A DNA stretch of 64,000 nt. It comes from Uranotaenia lowii. Its lineage: Eukaryota; Arthropoda; Insecta; Diptera; Culicidae. The notes beneath the pieces are model-generated. The model was not told the DNA's origin, searched no databases, and saw only the letters and a list, made by a program, of their open reading frames with translations. The DNA lies in the NCBI RefSeq assembly GCF_029784155.1, contig NC_073693.1, positions 150,724,843-150,788,842 on the forward strand, written 5' to 3'. This document shows positions 12,107 to 22,832 of the stretch, piece after piece (the first letter of the stretch is position 1; each line of letters opens with the position of its first letter). The position numbers were made by a program, and so were the translations under genes.

Positions 12107-12227
12107 TTTATAATACTTTACGATTCAACTGGTGATCTGGTGTTGAAAACCTATCCGATTCCCTTGTGTTTGACTTTACACTTGAGCTCGAACTGGAAAT
12201 CGGTTTGAGAAATAATTGTTTTATTAA

Positions 12228-12832
12228 CCTTCCCATGCCGTTCGCAAAATATCCGTTTCGGGGGAATTTGAGTTGTAGTTTGATTCCGTTCTCCTGGCTG
12301 TAAATGTTAACCGATTTTGATGATATTATATTCATTGAGTAGGTAATTTGTTGTTATTACTCAAAATTTTAAAATAAAGTCGATATGTATTACCAAGTTA
12401 TCAGAAACTGGTTCAGAAAGTAAAAAGTCCGAAAAATCAATTTTATTTTTAAAATGCTCATAACTTTTGACAGCTTTTCTGTATTTAAGTGTTTCATTGA
12501 TGTTTGAAATCGTCAAGAATCCATCTATCCCACAATGTATAGATATGTTGGGGTCCAATGAAAGTTTTGACCGCTATCTCAGATCTTCCGGTAGAAAAAA
12601 ATCTAACTTTAAAAAAACGATATCCAATTTTTGCTTTGCTTAGCTGTATTTAATTTCCCAATGAATCGATTTTCAAAACTCAAATTTCAATTTTTTGACG
12701 TTAATTTGATCATTATTTTCATAGAACATACTTGGTCTGTCAAAATTCCTAGTTCTTCAGTATATTGGAATGATGATAATGAGATTTTAAATGTGCGCTT
12801 CGGGTCATATTGACCCGAACGGCATGGGAAGG
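12228..12832. mobile_element. piggyBac-like TTAA miniature element
   Basis: Termini CCTTCCCATGCCGTTCG and CGAACGGCATGGGAAGG are exact inverted repeats, flanked by TTAA at 12224-12227 and 12833-12836. A palindrome CGGGTCATATTGACCCG (12801-12817) lies 15 bp from the right end, the same place as in the two larger TTAA elements here; on the left only a degenerate version is visible. Copy 2 of the host TA element (22947-22965) lacks this insertion, which confirms the edges. 605 bp, non-coding. Confidence 0.75.
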
Positions 12833-14143
12833 TTAATTGAGATAAATAATTAATTTTTCCATAAATTTTTAAAATAAATAAATGTTAACGTGATTCATAA
12901 GAAACTGGAATTTGTTATGAACTTTATTCTATGAATAAGTTGCTTACAGCAAGGTTGTCGAAATCACAGTAAAATCTGTTATTTCACAAAATTTTGAGGA
13001 AACTTTTATCACAGCATCTGTGTCACAGAACACGATATTTTGAAATATTTACAGATTTCACAGAATTTTTTAATTCCGAATGGATTTCCATAATTATAAT
13101 TTTTTTGGTCAATATAAAATTAAGGTTTCTTACTTTGAATTTGAAAACTATGAAAAGATTTCCAACGTAAACTGATTTTTCCCAACTAAAATATGAAAAT
13201 GACCCAATTTATCATGAATTTCCAATAAAATTAAAGGAATTAAGGGAATATGGATTAAAAAATATAAGAGTTTTTTCTCAAAAACATTGATTTAGAGCAA
13301 TGTACAGTTTTTATTTGCCAAATCTGTTATTCAATGCATTTTCTTTTGTATTACTAACTTGGGCGTTACCTTCAAAAGTTGTTCGGGGCAGTATGATCCT
13401 AAACACGCACATCCAAAAAATCAATCAAATGTACTAACGAATTCTATTTTTGAGATTGAGAAAACTAAAATTTGAGTTTAGAGAATCGATTCTTTCAAAA
13501 TAGAATACAGTGCATCAATGGGAAAATTGGACTTTTTTTAAGCAAGAAATAAATTTGAACGGATATTTTGAGAACAGCTTTGGAACGCTAAGTTTCTTTT
13601 TTTCACGTAAAAACATTAATTTTTAAACTTTAAAATCTTCAAAGATGAAATTTAATTGAAGTTTTCAAAGTAACACAAGAATAAGGAATAAGAGCTATTA
13701 AAGTTGTTGACAGAAGAAAATGGTTCCGCTCAAGATCATATTTTAGTTCCGCTCAAGATCAGCGTGGTTCCGCTCAAGATCAGAATTCTTACTTCAGTAA
13801 AACAGCTCTAGAGTTATAAGGATTTACTCTAAAATATTCAAAAAATCATCATTAGAAAGCAGAAACCAAGATCTATCCGCTGAACTGAAAAAAAATTTGT
13901 TCGGATATAACCCAAAGCCATACCGGTTGATCAACTATTCCGAGTTGCGTCGAATTGAGCCATTTAGTTCCGCTCAAGATCATTTACCCTAATATTGACC
14001 AATGAAGGACAGGAAAATATTGTGGCTGACAACGAATTGATGGCTATGAGAGCAAAATCTAGCGCTCTCTTGCATTCTTCTGATAAGTACGAATAAGGTA
14101 TCGAATAGCACCCAATAAGTGTAGTTTGCTTGAATCTATACAA

Positions 14144-15133
14144 CTTGTGTATAACTAAAGAACAAATCGAGTAAATGAGCCAAAATTGGCAAAAGAGGAT
14201 ATTCGGGCACGATAAATGTTTCCCAAATCTTTGGTATCCTTCTTCCCTCCCAATGGGTAGATAGGCAGAGGGAGGGGGCTCCTTTACATTTTTTTACATA
14301 ACTCGAAAGCTATTCAAGTAAATAGAACCAAATTTGACACGGGAGGGTATCTGAGTACAAGAAATATTTATATGATTGTTTTCCACCCCTAGATTTTTCA
14401 TCGCAAAGATAGATTGGGAGGATTGGGCATCCCTACAAATTTTTTGGCATATTTCAAGAACAGTTAGAGCAAAGTTGGCATGGAAGGGTATTTGAGAACA
14501 AAACAGGTTCTTATTGATATTTGGTATCACACTATCCTTCCAATTGGGTAATATGAAAGGAAAATTTGGCATGCGAGGGTATGTGATACGAGAAATAGTT
14601 ATATGATATTTCAATGTATTATTTTTTCACAACTCGAGAACTTATCTAAGAAATGTAACCAAATTTAAACATGGAAAAAGTTTTAAGCACGAGAAATGGT
14701 TCTATTATTATTTGAGACACTACCCTTATTTCAGTGAGTATATAGAATGTAAAGGGGACCTAAAACAATTTTTTTGGCAAAGCTTGAGAATTAATCAAGG
14801 GAATAGAACCAAATTTGCCATACGAAACTATTAGGATACGAGATATGTTTCTATGATATGAAAGGGTTTTTTGGGTACAAAAGTGGGTATGATTATTAGA
14901 AACGTGTTCATGTTGGGTATGATTATTAGTAACGTATTTCAAGTAGTGAGGGATGAGGAGGGCTCCCATACAACGTGTTAAAATAAATAAAGCATAAATA
15001 AAGCACTTATCAATCAGAAAGATTAAAATAAGAGTGGTTTTTTTGCGTAAAAATAAAAAAAACTATATTTAAATAATTTTTATAATGTTCTATTATTTTC
15101 AGAAGGTGTAGCAAAGCACACCGGGTCAGCTAA
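14144..15133 (+). mobile_element. Helitron-like element with degenerate tandem repeats
   Basis: About five diverged units of roughly 150-190 bp. Each starts near an ACTCGAG-type motif followed by AATAGAACCAAATTTG and a GAGGGTAT..GA.ACGAGAAAT segment (for example 14286, 14450, 14628 and 14780). The 3' end has hairpin GGTGT (15105-15109) with ACACC (15118-15122), then GGGTCAG and CTAA before T, a typical Helitron terminus. No Rep/helicase frame is seen. The 5' edge is approximate. Confidence 0.55.
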
Positions 15134-15175
15134 TATTTGTATATTATCGACAAGATCCTAATCTTTGATTATTAA

Positions 15176-15389
15176 GGCCGGAACAAATTTCAAATCCTTC
15201 TTTTGTCACTCGGAGTTGGAACATTGCGAGGGGAGGGACAATAAAAATAATGCGAAAAACAAATAAATTGGAATAAATTTCACAGCAGCTTGTATGCAAC
15301 AAAATTGCATACTATATTGTTGCACAAAACCTATTAATCAAGTAATGGGTTTGCGGTGACAAAAGAAGAAATTGATATTTGTTCCAGTC
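15176..15389. mobile_element. PIF/Harbinger-like miniature element, TAA duplication
   Basis: The left end GGCCGGAACAAATTTCAA and a right end that is its imperfect inverse (ATTTGTTCCAGTC) are flanked by TAA at 15173-15175 and 15390-15392. It is the same family as 2018-2396, which uses TTA. 214 bp, non-coding. Confidence 0.6.
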
Positions 15390-16321
15390 TAATTCTTTTT
15401 TGTGGAAATATCATTTTTCTAACAGATCTGTGATTATTCTCCCAGCAGGTACATGGTCAGATCAGATCCTTTCAAGATAAATTTTTCATTAACAGAACCG
15501 GTCCAGTAGAAAAGCAAAGAACGGGTCATCGGGAGGAAAAGTTATCATCTCACGAGAATGTCCCCGCATTATTAGTCCCAAACAGCTTGAGGGCAGAACA
15601 ATGTCAACATACGGCAGGTAGAAGTTAACAAGAAACCCGGTACGGAAAAATAATCCAGCAAAAACTCAGTCTCATTATTGAGATTAATCCCCCTCAAGCC
15701 ATTTGACCATTGCTTTCATTAGTCCTAGTCCTGAAGCTCCAGAATATCTAAAAAAAAAAACGGAAAAAGTGTTACCCCCAATAAAAAGGACAAGATAATA
15801 ATCTGACCAAACCTCATCATCGGAATTATGACCTCCACATAGTGTTTTTGTGAACCTTGTAGCCATTCGGAAAATCCAGTTCCTTCAATTGTTTCACGGA
15901 TTATCACCCAGAATCTTGGGATAATTAAATAGTGAAAAGGGTTCTCCAGAATGTTTAACACTGGCAGCTCAATTTATGACCCCTGCTGACTGCTGAGTGA
16001 AAAAATAAAACAGGAAAACAAATGATTATGCTTCTATCTAATTGAATAGAACATTCTTGAGCGTATTTCCGGCCAGGATGAAAAACCCAATGTTGCGAGG
16101 ATAATAATTTTCAACAGATGGAATTTCGACTCTCCAACTACCCCAATCTTAAGGCAGGGGTCGATTTCACCCTGCCACCCAATGATGCTGGGGAGAAAGA
16201 TTAACGAAAAGAGAACTTTTGTGCTCCCCGAAAAAAGCCGGAAATGAGCTTGAAAGAATTTTCCCGACTGGCAATAAACAACCTAGCGACTGCTGTGGGC
16301 TGTTTGAGAGCTAAACGAATA
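15390..16321. other. Unique, moderately GC-rich spacer
   Basis: About 900 bases without a repeat partner in the window, GC-richer than its neighbours (15540-16300). Overlapping minus-strand frames near 15684-15961 show no recognisable domain. It may be host intron or intergenic sequence. Confidence 0.4.
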
Positions 16322-17232
16322 CCGTAAACCGGGGTAATATTGATCACTTTTTTTTTAAAAATATTTTTCGATTATTTTTTCTGTCAAGGGGTATGTGGCA
16401 TGTTTCATATTTTAAAAATCAGTACTTAACTCCAATGAACGTAAAACATGATGGAAGAAATTTATTAGACCATTTTAAATTTGATTAAAAATCGATTTCA
16501 TCTCTGTATTGAATTTGAAGCTTTGGGGTTATATTGATCAGTCTCTATTTTGGCGGTTTTCATGAGTTTTCTCGATCTTAAAGGATACAAAACACCTTCA
16601 TATTATTTACAAATGCTAGTATATAAATTTTATCTTGCTTTTTAACGTTTTCTTTTAAAAACATTTATAATTGAAAAAAGTACTATTATGCTGCATAAAT
16701 TTAGGGGTAAAAAAAACATGAAATTTTTCCTTAACATATCCCTCGAGGCCCTCCCACTATTCAAATTTTCATTTTTTTCTTCAAAGATAACCATTTGATA
16801 GGGTTTCTATCCATTTGTCCAATACGGGCTTACTCTTGGAAAATGTCCTTAATTTCTAAATATCAAAAATTTATCACTAACAGATTATAAAAATAGCACT
16901 ATAACTATACATACACAAAGAAAAAAAGTAGTTCTTTCACATTTAACAAACCGTTTGCTTCTAAATGCTTTTTGGTTTCATCAGGAGAGCTGTTTATTTG
17001 CAAGCCGTGGAAAAAGTAGATATTTTGAGATTTTGAAATTTCATTTTTACTAACAGAAAACAATTATAAATACAAACCAAATTTTATCTATTTGATACTC
17101 AATTCATAGGCTTTCAAACGTAGAAAACAGTTTTCAAAAATTCAAACTATAGACTGAGTTATTTATGATAATGTGCAAGGATGTATTGTTGGTCAAAGAT
17201 ACCCCGGTGATCAAAGTTACCTCGTTTTACGG
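16322..17232. mobile_element. TA element, CCGTAAACCGGGGTAA family, intact copy
   Basis: Ends CCGTAAACCGGGGTAATATT and an inverse ending AAGTTACCTCGTTTTACGG, flanked by TA at 16320-16321 and 17233-17234. The subterminal motif TTGATCAC recurs at both ends. 911 bp, no coding capacity. The element at 55884-58710 is the same family in opposite orientation with two extra elements inside, so this copy shows the uninterrupted state. Confidence 0.75.
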
Positions 17233-18774
17233 TACTTAAAATACAATGGTAGTTGACTGATGCTAGTTTTTGCATCGAGTTTTACTCGCAAAACTAATTG
17301 AAGCTTAATTTTTAAATTTATCTGTTGAAATTATTCCTGAAGAAATAAGTATGATTGTGTAGCCGATTATTGCGAGCGTAGCATTATCTCAGCTAGTAGG
17401 CCATTCCGAATGGATAATCTCCCTCCATAGTCCTCTCTACAGGATTCTGTAAGATTCTGGCCCATTGTTGTACGTAAGTTCGCGGCAAGATTTGTATGGA
17501 AATTTCAAATTTATTTATTTGTATACTTATCAAAACATCGTTTGGTTGTTTTTACTGCTAAAGAAAGCAATACAAATTTTGGTAGCGATTCATTGAGTCT
17601 TGAATAAGCGCAACGTGTGTTGGTTTTTGATTTGATTTGATTTTTGACCAGAGATGTACTGAAAGTTAAAAAAAACTTCACTTTGGATTTTAAAAATATT
17701 TCTTGGACCTTTCAATACATTTCATGTAAGGAGCTCCTTCGGCACAAAAACTACTCATTTAGCTTTTTATCACTACACCACAGTTTTCACTTAATGGCAC
17801 CGTTTCCAGATCCAACCAAAACAGAGTATTAACTTTGTGGGACCTGTTTGCTGGAAACCTGCCAGGTGCCGCTAAAGAGATCGTTTTGCTGATAATTATG
17901 AGAACTCTCAAAATATCCCCCAGAAGTGGTTCAAATGTTTAACGCACGATTTCACCACCGTATTCTGTTTATTTTATCGAGGGACAGCTTTTCTACCTTG
18001 TAGAAATGAAGTCAGGCCTTTCTATTAGTCAAAAAAAATCAACTTTTAAATCCCTTCTTCTATTTAAATTTTCGGATTGCGCCTGATAATACCTCCCTCT
18101 TCACTAACTTTATGGAATGAATCATTTTATCTTGTATTCCAATTTTAGCTCATTGTTGGATCTTCTAGGACTTTGCAAGATTTTTTCGATCCTGTCCAAA
18201 AAAGCTTTTCAATTAATTTCTGTATATAGAGTTATCTCAAAAACCATTTGACAGACACCAAATTTTGCTACTGAAAGTTTCAATTATTTTCCATCCATGC
18301 AATCTAAAGTTATTCACAATACAAATTGTTGGATTTTTTCGAATTCACTCTTTAGTAGTAAATATAAAACGTTGCATTCAAGGTTAACAAAATCAATACC
18401 TTATGCTTAACCTTGCCCAGTTGCCCGGATTTCGATAAAAAAAAGCTCGGATTTCGACCGGATTTCAGTATTGATGTATGCAAAGTCTAACATCAACTTA
18501 AATCGAGTTATGATATTATTTATGTTTGCATCCAAAAACGATTTTTTGGAGCCATTTTTATCTGAATAATCATGAACGGTTTTTTTGGAAGCATCCAGGA
18601 AAAATTCTGGCCATTATTCCTCATAGCAAAGAAACTCAAATGGAATCATACAAATTTGTCGCTTTGAGGAACTCTTAAACATTCTTAAGGTTTACTAAAT
18701 CATTTTTTAAATCATTTTATTTGAATCCAAAACAAAAGAAAGGACAAAGATAGAATAACTAGGACAAGGACAAT
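17233..18774. other. Spacer with a CCGGGC-repeat remnant
   Basis: Mostly unique AT-rich DNA. Around 18417-18470 there is a short remnant (TTGCCCAGTTGCCCGGATTT) of the CCGGGC-rich element family. Nothing coding is supported. Confidence 0.35.
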
Positions 18775-19143
18775 GACTAGGACTACAATAAGGATTAGAA
18801 GAAGAACTAGGACTAGGACAAGGATAAGGACTAGGACAAGGACTAGGACAAGGACTAGGACAAGGACTAGGACAAGGACTAGGACAAGGACTTGGACAAG
18901 GACTAGGACAAGGACTAGGACAAGGACTAGGACAAGGACTAGGACAAGGACTAGGACAAGGACTAGGACAAGGACTAGGACAAGGACTAGGACAAGGACT
19001 AGGACAAGGACTAGGACAAGGACTAGGACAAGGACTAGGACAAGGACTAGGACAAGGACTAGGACAAGGACTAGGACAAGGACTAGGACAAGGACTAGGA
19101 CAAGGACTAGGACAAGGACTAGGACAAGGACTAGGACAAGGAC
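18775..19143. repeat. 12-bp minisatellite, unit GGACTAGGACAA
   Basis: About 30 tandem copies of GGACTAGGACAA, nearly perfect from about 18835 to the end and more variable at the left edge (GGATTAGAAGAAGAACTA and similar). Because 12 is divisible by three and the unit lacks stops in several frames, long artefactual frames appear on both strands (Thr-Arg, Leu-Val and Ser-Pro-Cys-Pro repeats). I do not regard any of them as a gene. Confidence 0.9.
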
Positions 19144-20991
19144 ACACATGTTAGACGATTTCATTTAATTGAAATTCGTTTATTTGAAAGGGTTCCATGC
19201 GCAATTTCGATTAGGCGCTCTTATACATGTTATGATTAATATATCATATAACTCCAAACATTTCGAGTAATCACAAGTATTTTTCCGAAAACGAAAAGGG
19301 GCTTATAATTTTTGTTGAAAAATTTCATTCTGTTGAAGATCTCAGGGAAAGTTTCTAATGGTTTGTTAATTTGAAAGAGGATATGATTAATATGTTGAAA
19401 TTAACTGGACTATCTACAAAATACACTATGTTTTGATGAATTTTTCACAACGGCGTACAAATTCAGTTTCACAAGATAATTGAATCATAATCTACCACAA
19501 AAGCCGAGCCAAGGAATTTACGAAAAGAAAAATATGTTGGTCGGAAAACTTTACGAAATTGGTTTAAGAGAACAGTCTGACTGAAATATACATACATTCG
19601 CCTATTTAATTCCCCAGCACATGGTCGAAATAGTGCTGTCAGGAAACTTTTCCCATCGTCAATCAACCATGCACAAGTTATCTGACAAGGAATGTGCGCG
19701 TTCGCTCGATCGAACAAACCCGAAATTCAATTTTCCCCATCATTCACACCCAACAACTAGCAACAACCAGTTTGTACTCTAATACATATCGACATATATG
19801 GTGAACTCTCAACTCTCTCAAGGAAGTGGAGTTTTGCAAGTTTGCTCGTAGAAAGTTTCCTCATCACGTTTTACCCAAATGTTTTGATGATGCTTCAAAG
19901 ATTGTGTTCATGTTATCTTGAAATTGATTGAACCATATAATTTCAAATATTGATCTACTACTGTATCATAGTCCGACTCATCAAATTGAAATCGAACACA
20001 TTATAGTTTGTTCTGGTTCAGAAAATTAACGGTTCCATCGAAGGAAAGTTTTGTCCACCTGTAGAACGTTTCGATGTACGATTTCGTGCGCTGGATGCCA
20101 AATCGGTGGAAATGGACAGGGAAAAAAGGCTCCAGTCAGGCTCAGGCACATGGAAAAAATCAAATTTTCCTAGTAAATGAAAGGTAAAGGAAGAAAAAAA
20201 AACAACCTTTCTCGGAAGAAGAGCTGTCCTATACGTCTTCTTCTTCTTCTTTTGGTTGTGAGGTTTGTCGGAAAGATTTTTGCACGGATTTTTCCGGAAC
20301 CCTCAGTTCGATGGCACGGGAAGAAGAAAAAAAGACAAACAATCAACAACGCTTGAAATCGCATTAAGAATCGAGTTATCCGAAGATCGGAAATTAATCC
20401 CAGGCACGGGAAGGCTTTAACGAGTTGAGTAGAACAGGGTTTTTTTTCCTCCGAATAGCTAGCGAGGCTATTGACAGGGAAGAGTTCAGCTAGAACTAGG
20501 ATGTTTGCAACATTAATGAATCTGGGAATTGGCTTTTTTCGTGATATTTGGCAATTCTTGTCGAACCTTGAGAACACATAAGTATCTAGCTGACCGAAAT
20601 AAATTACATAATTTGACCCACACAGAGTTTTCTTGCTTTATCATGATAAAATATAATGGTTTTTGTATTAGATTCTTAAAAGAATTTGATGTTTATGAAG
20701 AAATAAGACAATTTAAAAATAAAACTGACGTTCTTACGTAGAACGTACAGCAGTATAAAGCTTAGTGCATTAAGAAATGGGAAAGTTACGAATGCGTGTA
20801 TCTCAAAAACCATTCGATTGATCGAAATACTTTCTATGAAAGAAATGAAGGTTGCATGAAAAAATTAAACAAGAATTATTTATCGGTTTTTGTATGAAAA
20901 ATATCTACTATATTCTTGGTATCTCCCATCGGCAGGCGCACACTTTGTTCAGTCATGATATTGATCCGTTTTTCCAACTTATTCTTCGACT
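19144..20991. other. Unique spacer with a short CTT microsatellite
   Basis: No transposable element edge found. A (CTT)n tract lies near 20237-20252. Frames around 20170-20577 are A/T homopolymer driven and not supported. Confidence 0.35.
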
Positions 20992-21588
20992 TAGGGTAAA
21001 TGATCTTGAGCGGAACTAGTCAAAATCTGATCTTGAGCGGAACCATTTACTTTTCCTAAGATTTAGGCAATGATTGCTTATGAATCTTATCAAATTGTTG
21101 AAAAAACACTTTTTCAAGATCTTTTCATACAAGCATTGACATTTTTTCTAAAATTTATTAACTGAAATTATGTTATTAGAAGATTTAAAAACATATCCAT
21201 TTCTACTGCAATTTTCATCAATCTACGCTGACTTTGAACGTCAATTTTTGTCACCCTTGACCGTTGTAAACTGATTCTAAATGAATAAAAAGGTAGAAAA
21301 ATTCATAAAAAAGCATTACTCAGGTTTTTGTAACAAGTTTTCCATCAAAATATCAATTAATGGCGCAGTTTTTAAAAGTAAAATATGATCTTGAGTGGAA
21401 CCATCTTTGATCTTGAGCGGAACTACTAGATTCCGAAATAAACCGCTAGGTGCGCTCTCTTATGCCTAATGTCTTACACGCGGTTTTTACCCCTGAATGT
21501 ATGCAGCACCTTTGTATATTTCTTATTATATCAGCTTTAGGGAATGATAAGATGTAAAATTAAGTTCGAATAGAACTAAAACTAATTA

Positions 21589-22465
21589 GGGTAAGAACAC
21601 TATATATTGAACACCATCTTTGGGATTCAACACATTTGTGGCCAATAAATAATAACGAAAGGTTTTTCTGAAAAAATTTTGATAGCGTAGCTTAAGCTTA
21701 TTTCTCTGCTTCGAATCGCTATATTTTTTTCTCGGAAATATGTTTTGAAATTATTATTTAAGCCTTTTTATTCAAAATTACTTTTGTCCCAATGATTAAA
21801 CACAATGATTCAAATATTGAACAGGCAATGTTCTAATTATTGAACACGTAAACATTGAATATCATTGCATATATTTAGGGGTATTTCGCTTGATAGTATG
21901 CCTTGCAGGGGCGATTTTGGTTGAGCTAGCAACCAAAAACAGTTTGTTTACATTTCCAAACACCAACCGATGTTTGTTCAATAACTGGTACATGCATTTC
22001 TTTACGAAACGAGTACTGCAAGATTGAATGTTCAATAATTGAAACATTGGCGTTTTCTGTGATCCAATGATTGAACACTTTAATATGTTAAATTTTAAGA
22101 AAATAAGGATAATAAAGGCTGCTTCTCTTCCAGAAATCATTCAAAAAGACTTAGTTGAAAACACTCATATCATTATCTTAGACGTTTATTTGTCTTAAAT
22201 CCAATTTTCCCCCAATCAAAAATAGGCTGTTTTCTTCATCCAGTCGAAAAACCATGCCAAAATTTGAACACATATTCAAATTTCGGGGATTGTGGCTTTA
22301 AGAGTCCGAGATTTTTGATAAAAATTTGAACAGAGGTAGAAAATGCTTCAACAGTGGCACAACGAATTTTGATTCATTTTTCTACTGTATATTATTGTTT
22401 TAATTGGTAAATGTTTTACTAGTGTTCAATATCTGGTACCTGTTCAATAACTAGTACTTCTACCC
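21589..22465. mobile_element. TA element with ATTGAAC iterons
   Basis: Inserted at a TA that is present once in copy 1 (ACTAATTAATTGG) and duplicated here (21587-21588 and 22466-22467), so the borders are exact. Imperfect ends begin GGGTAAGAACACTATATATT, and the right end inverts to GGGTAGAAGTACTAGTTATT. ATTGAAC or GTTCAAT recurs about ten times inside. 877 bp, no transposase. Confidence 0.75.
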
Positions 22466-22466
22466 T

Positions 22467-22832
22467 AATTGGTGCCACAGCGTACCAAACTAGGCACACA
22501 AAAAGTTTAATTTAATGGGATACAAGAAATGTGTTCTTGATTCTTTTTTTCAGAGGGACGACGGGAGGAGGAAGGCTTCCATACATATTTTTTGGCATAA
22601 TTCGAGTACTAATGCAGCCAATAAAGTTAAGTCATTATTTCAGAATAAGAATCACTCTTCATTGCCATTACTATTCGTACTTTAAGAAGTAGCTTTCTTT
22701 TTAAAGAGGTTGTTTTCAATGTTCAAAATCCAATTAAAAACGATATACTATCTAATAAACAAAAATTCCAATTTGTTTTAACACAAATTCCTTCAGTTTT
22801 ACAAAGTGTAGCAAAGCACACCGGGTTAGCAA
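22467..22832 (+). mobile_element. Helitron-like 3' segment (copy in the second TA element)
   Basis: Homologous to 11740-12106, including GGCATAATTCGAG and the terminal hairpin GTGT/ACAC followed by CGGGTTAG. The CTRR end has decayed to CAAT-like sequence. It shares its insertion site with copy 1. Confidence 0.45.

Larger units (their letters stand above)
11145..13989. mobile_element. TA element with GATCTTGAGCGGAAC iterons, copy 1
   Basis: The 25-bp ends are perfect inverted repeats, beginning GGGTAAATGATCTTGAGCGG, with TA at 11143-11144 and 13990-13991. The 15-mer GATCTTGAGCGGAAC or a one-base variant occurs four times at the left (11153, 11180, 11538, 11560) and four times inverted at the right (13723, 13746, 13767, 13967), like an array of transposase-binding sites. 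A Helitron tail (ending near 12106) and a TTAA element (12228-12832) are nested inside. No transposase frame. The TA duplication suggests Tc1/mariner-type mobilisation. A second copy lies at 20994-24111. Confidence 0.75.
8955..14085. mobile_element. Old CCCAGC element (copy 1), split by later insertions
   Basis: Starts CCCAGCTAACAAGGAATCG and matches 35054 onward: both share ATGATAACT, AATCGTAA/TAATCCAACT-type sequence and a Ctt-rich segment ending GCTCTCTTGCATTCT (copy 1 near 14065-14082, copy 2 near 35970-35985). In this copy the interior is interrupted by the piggyBac-like palindrome (9144-11113) and the TA element (11145-13989). The 3' terminal repeat is not clear here, so the right edge is approximate. 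Non-coding. Confidence 0.5.

Noticed and set aside
18707..19168. Long repetitive open frames (Cys-Pro-Ser-Pro, Leu-Val, Thr-Arg) on both strands
   Set aside because: They are an automatic consequence of the stop-free 12-bp minisatellite; no flanking coding sequence.
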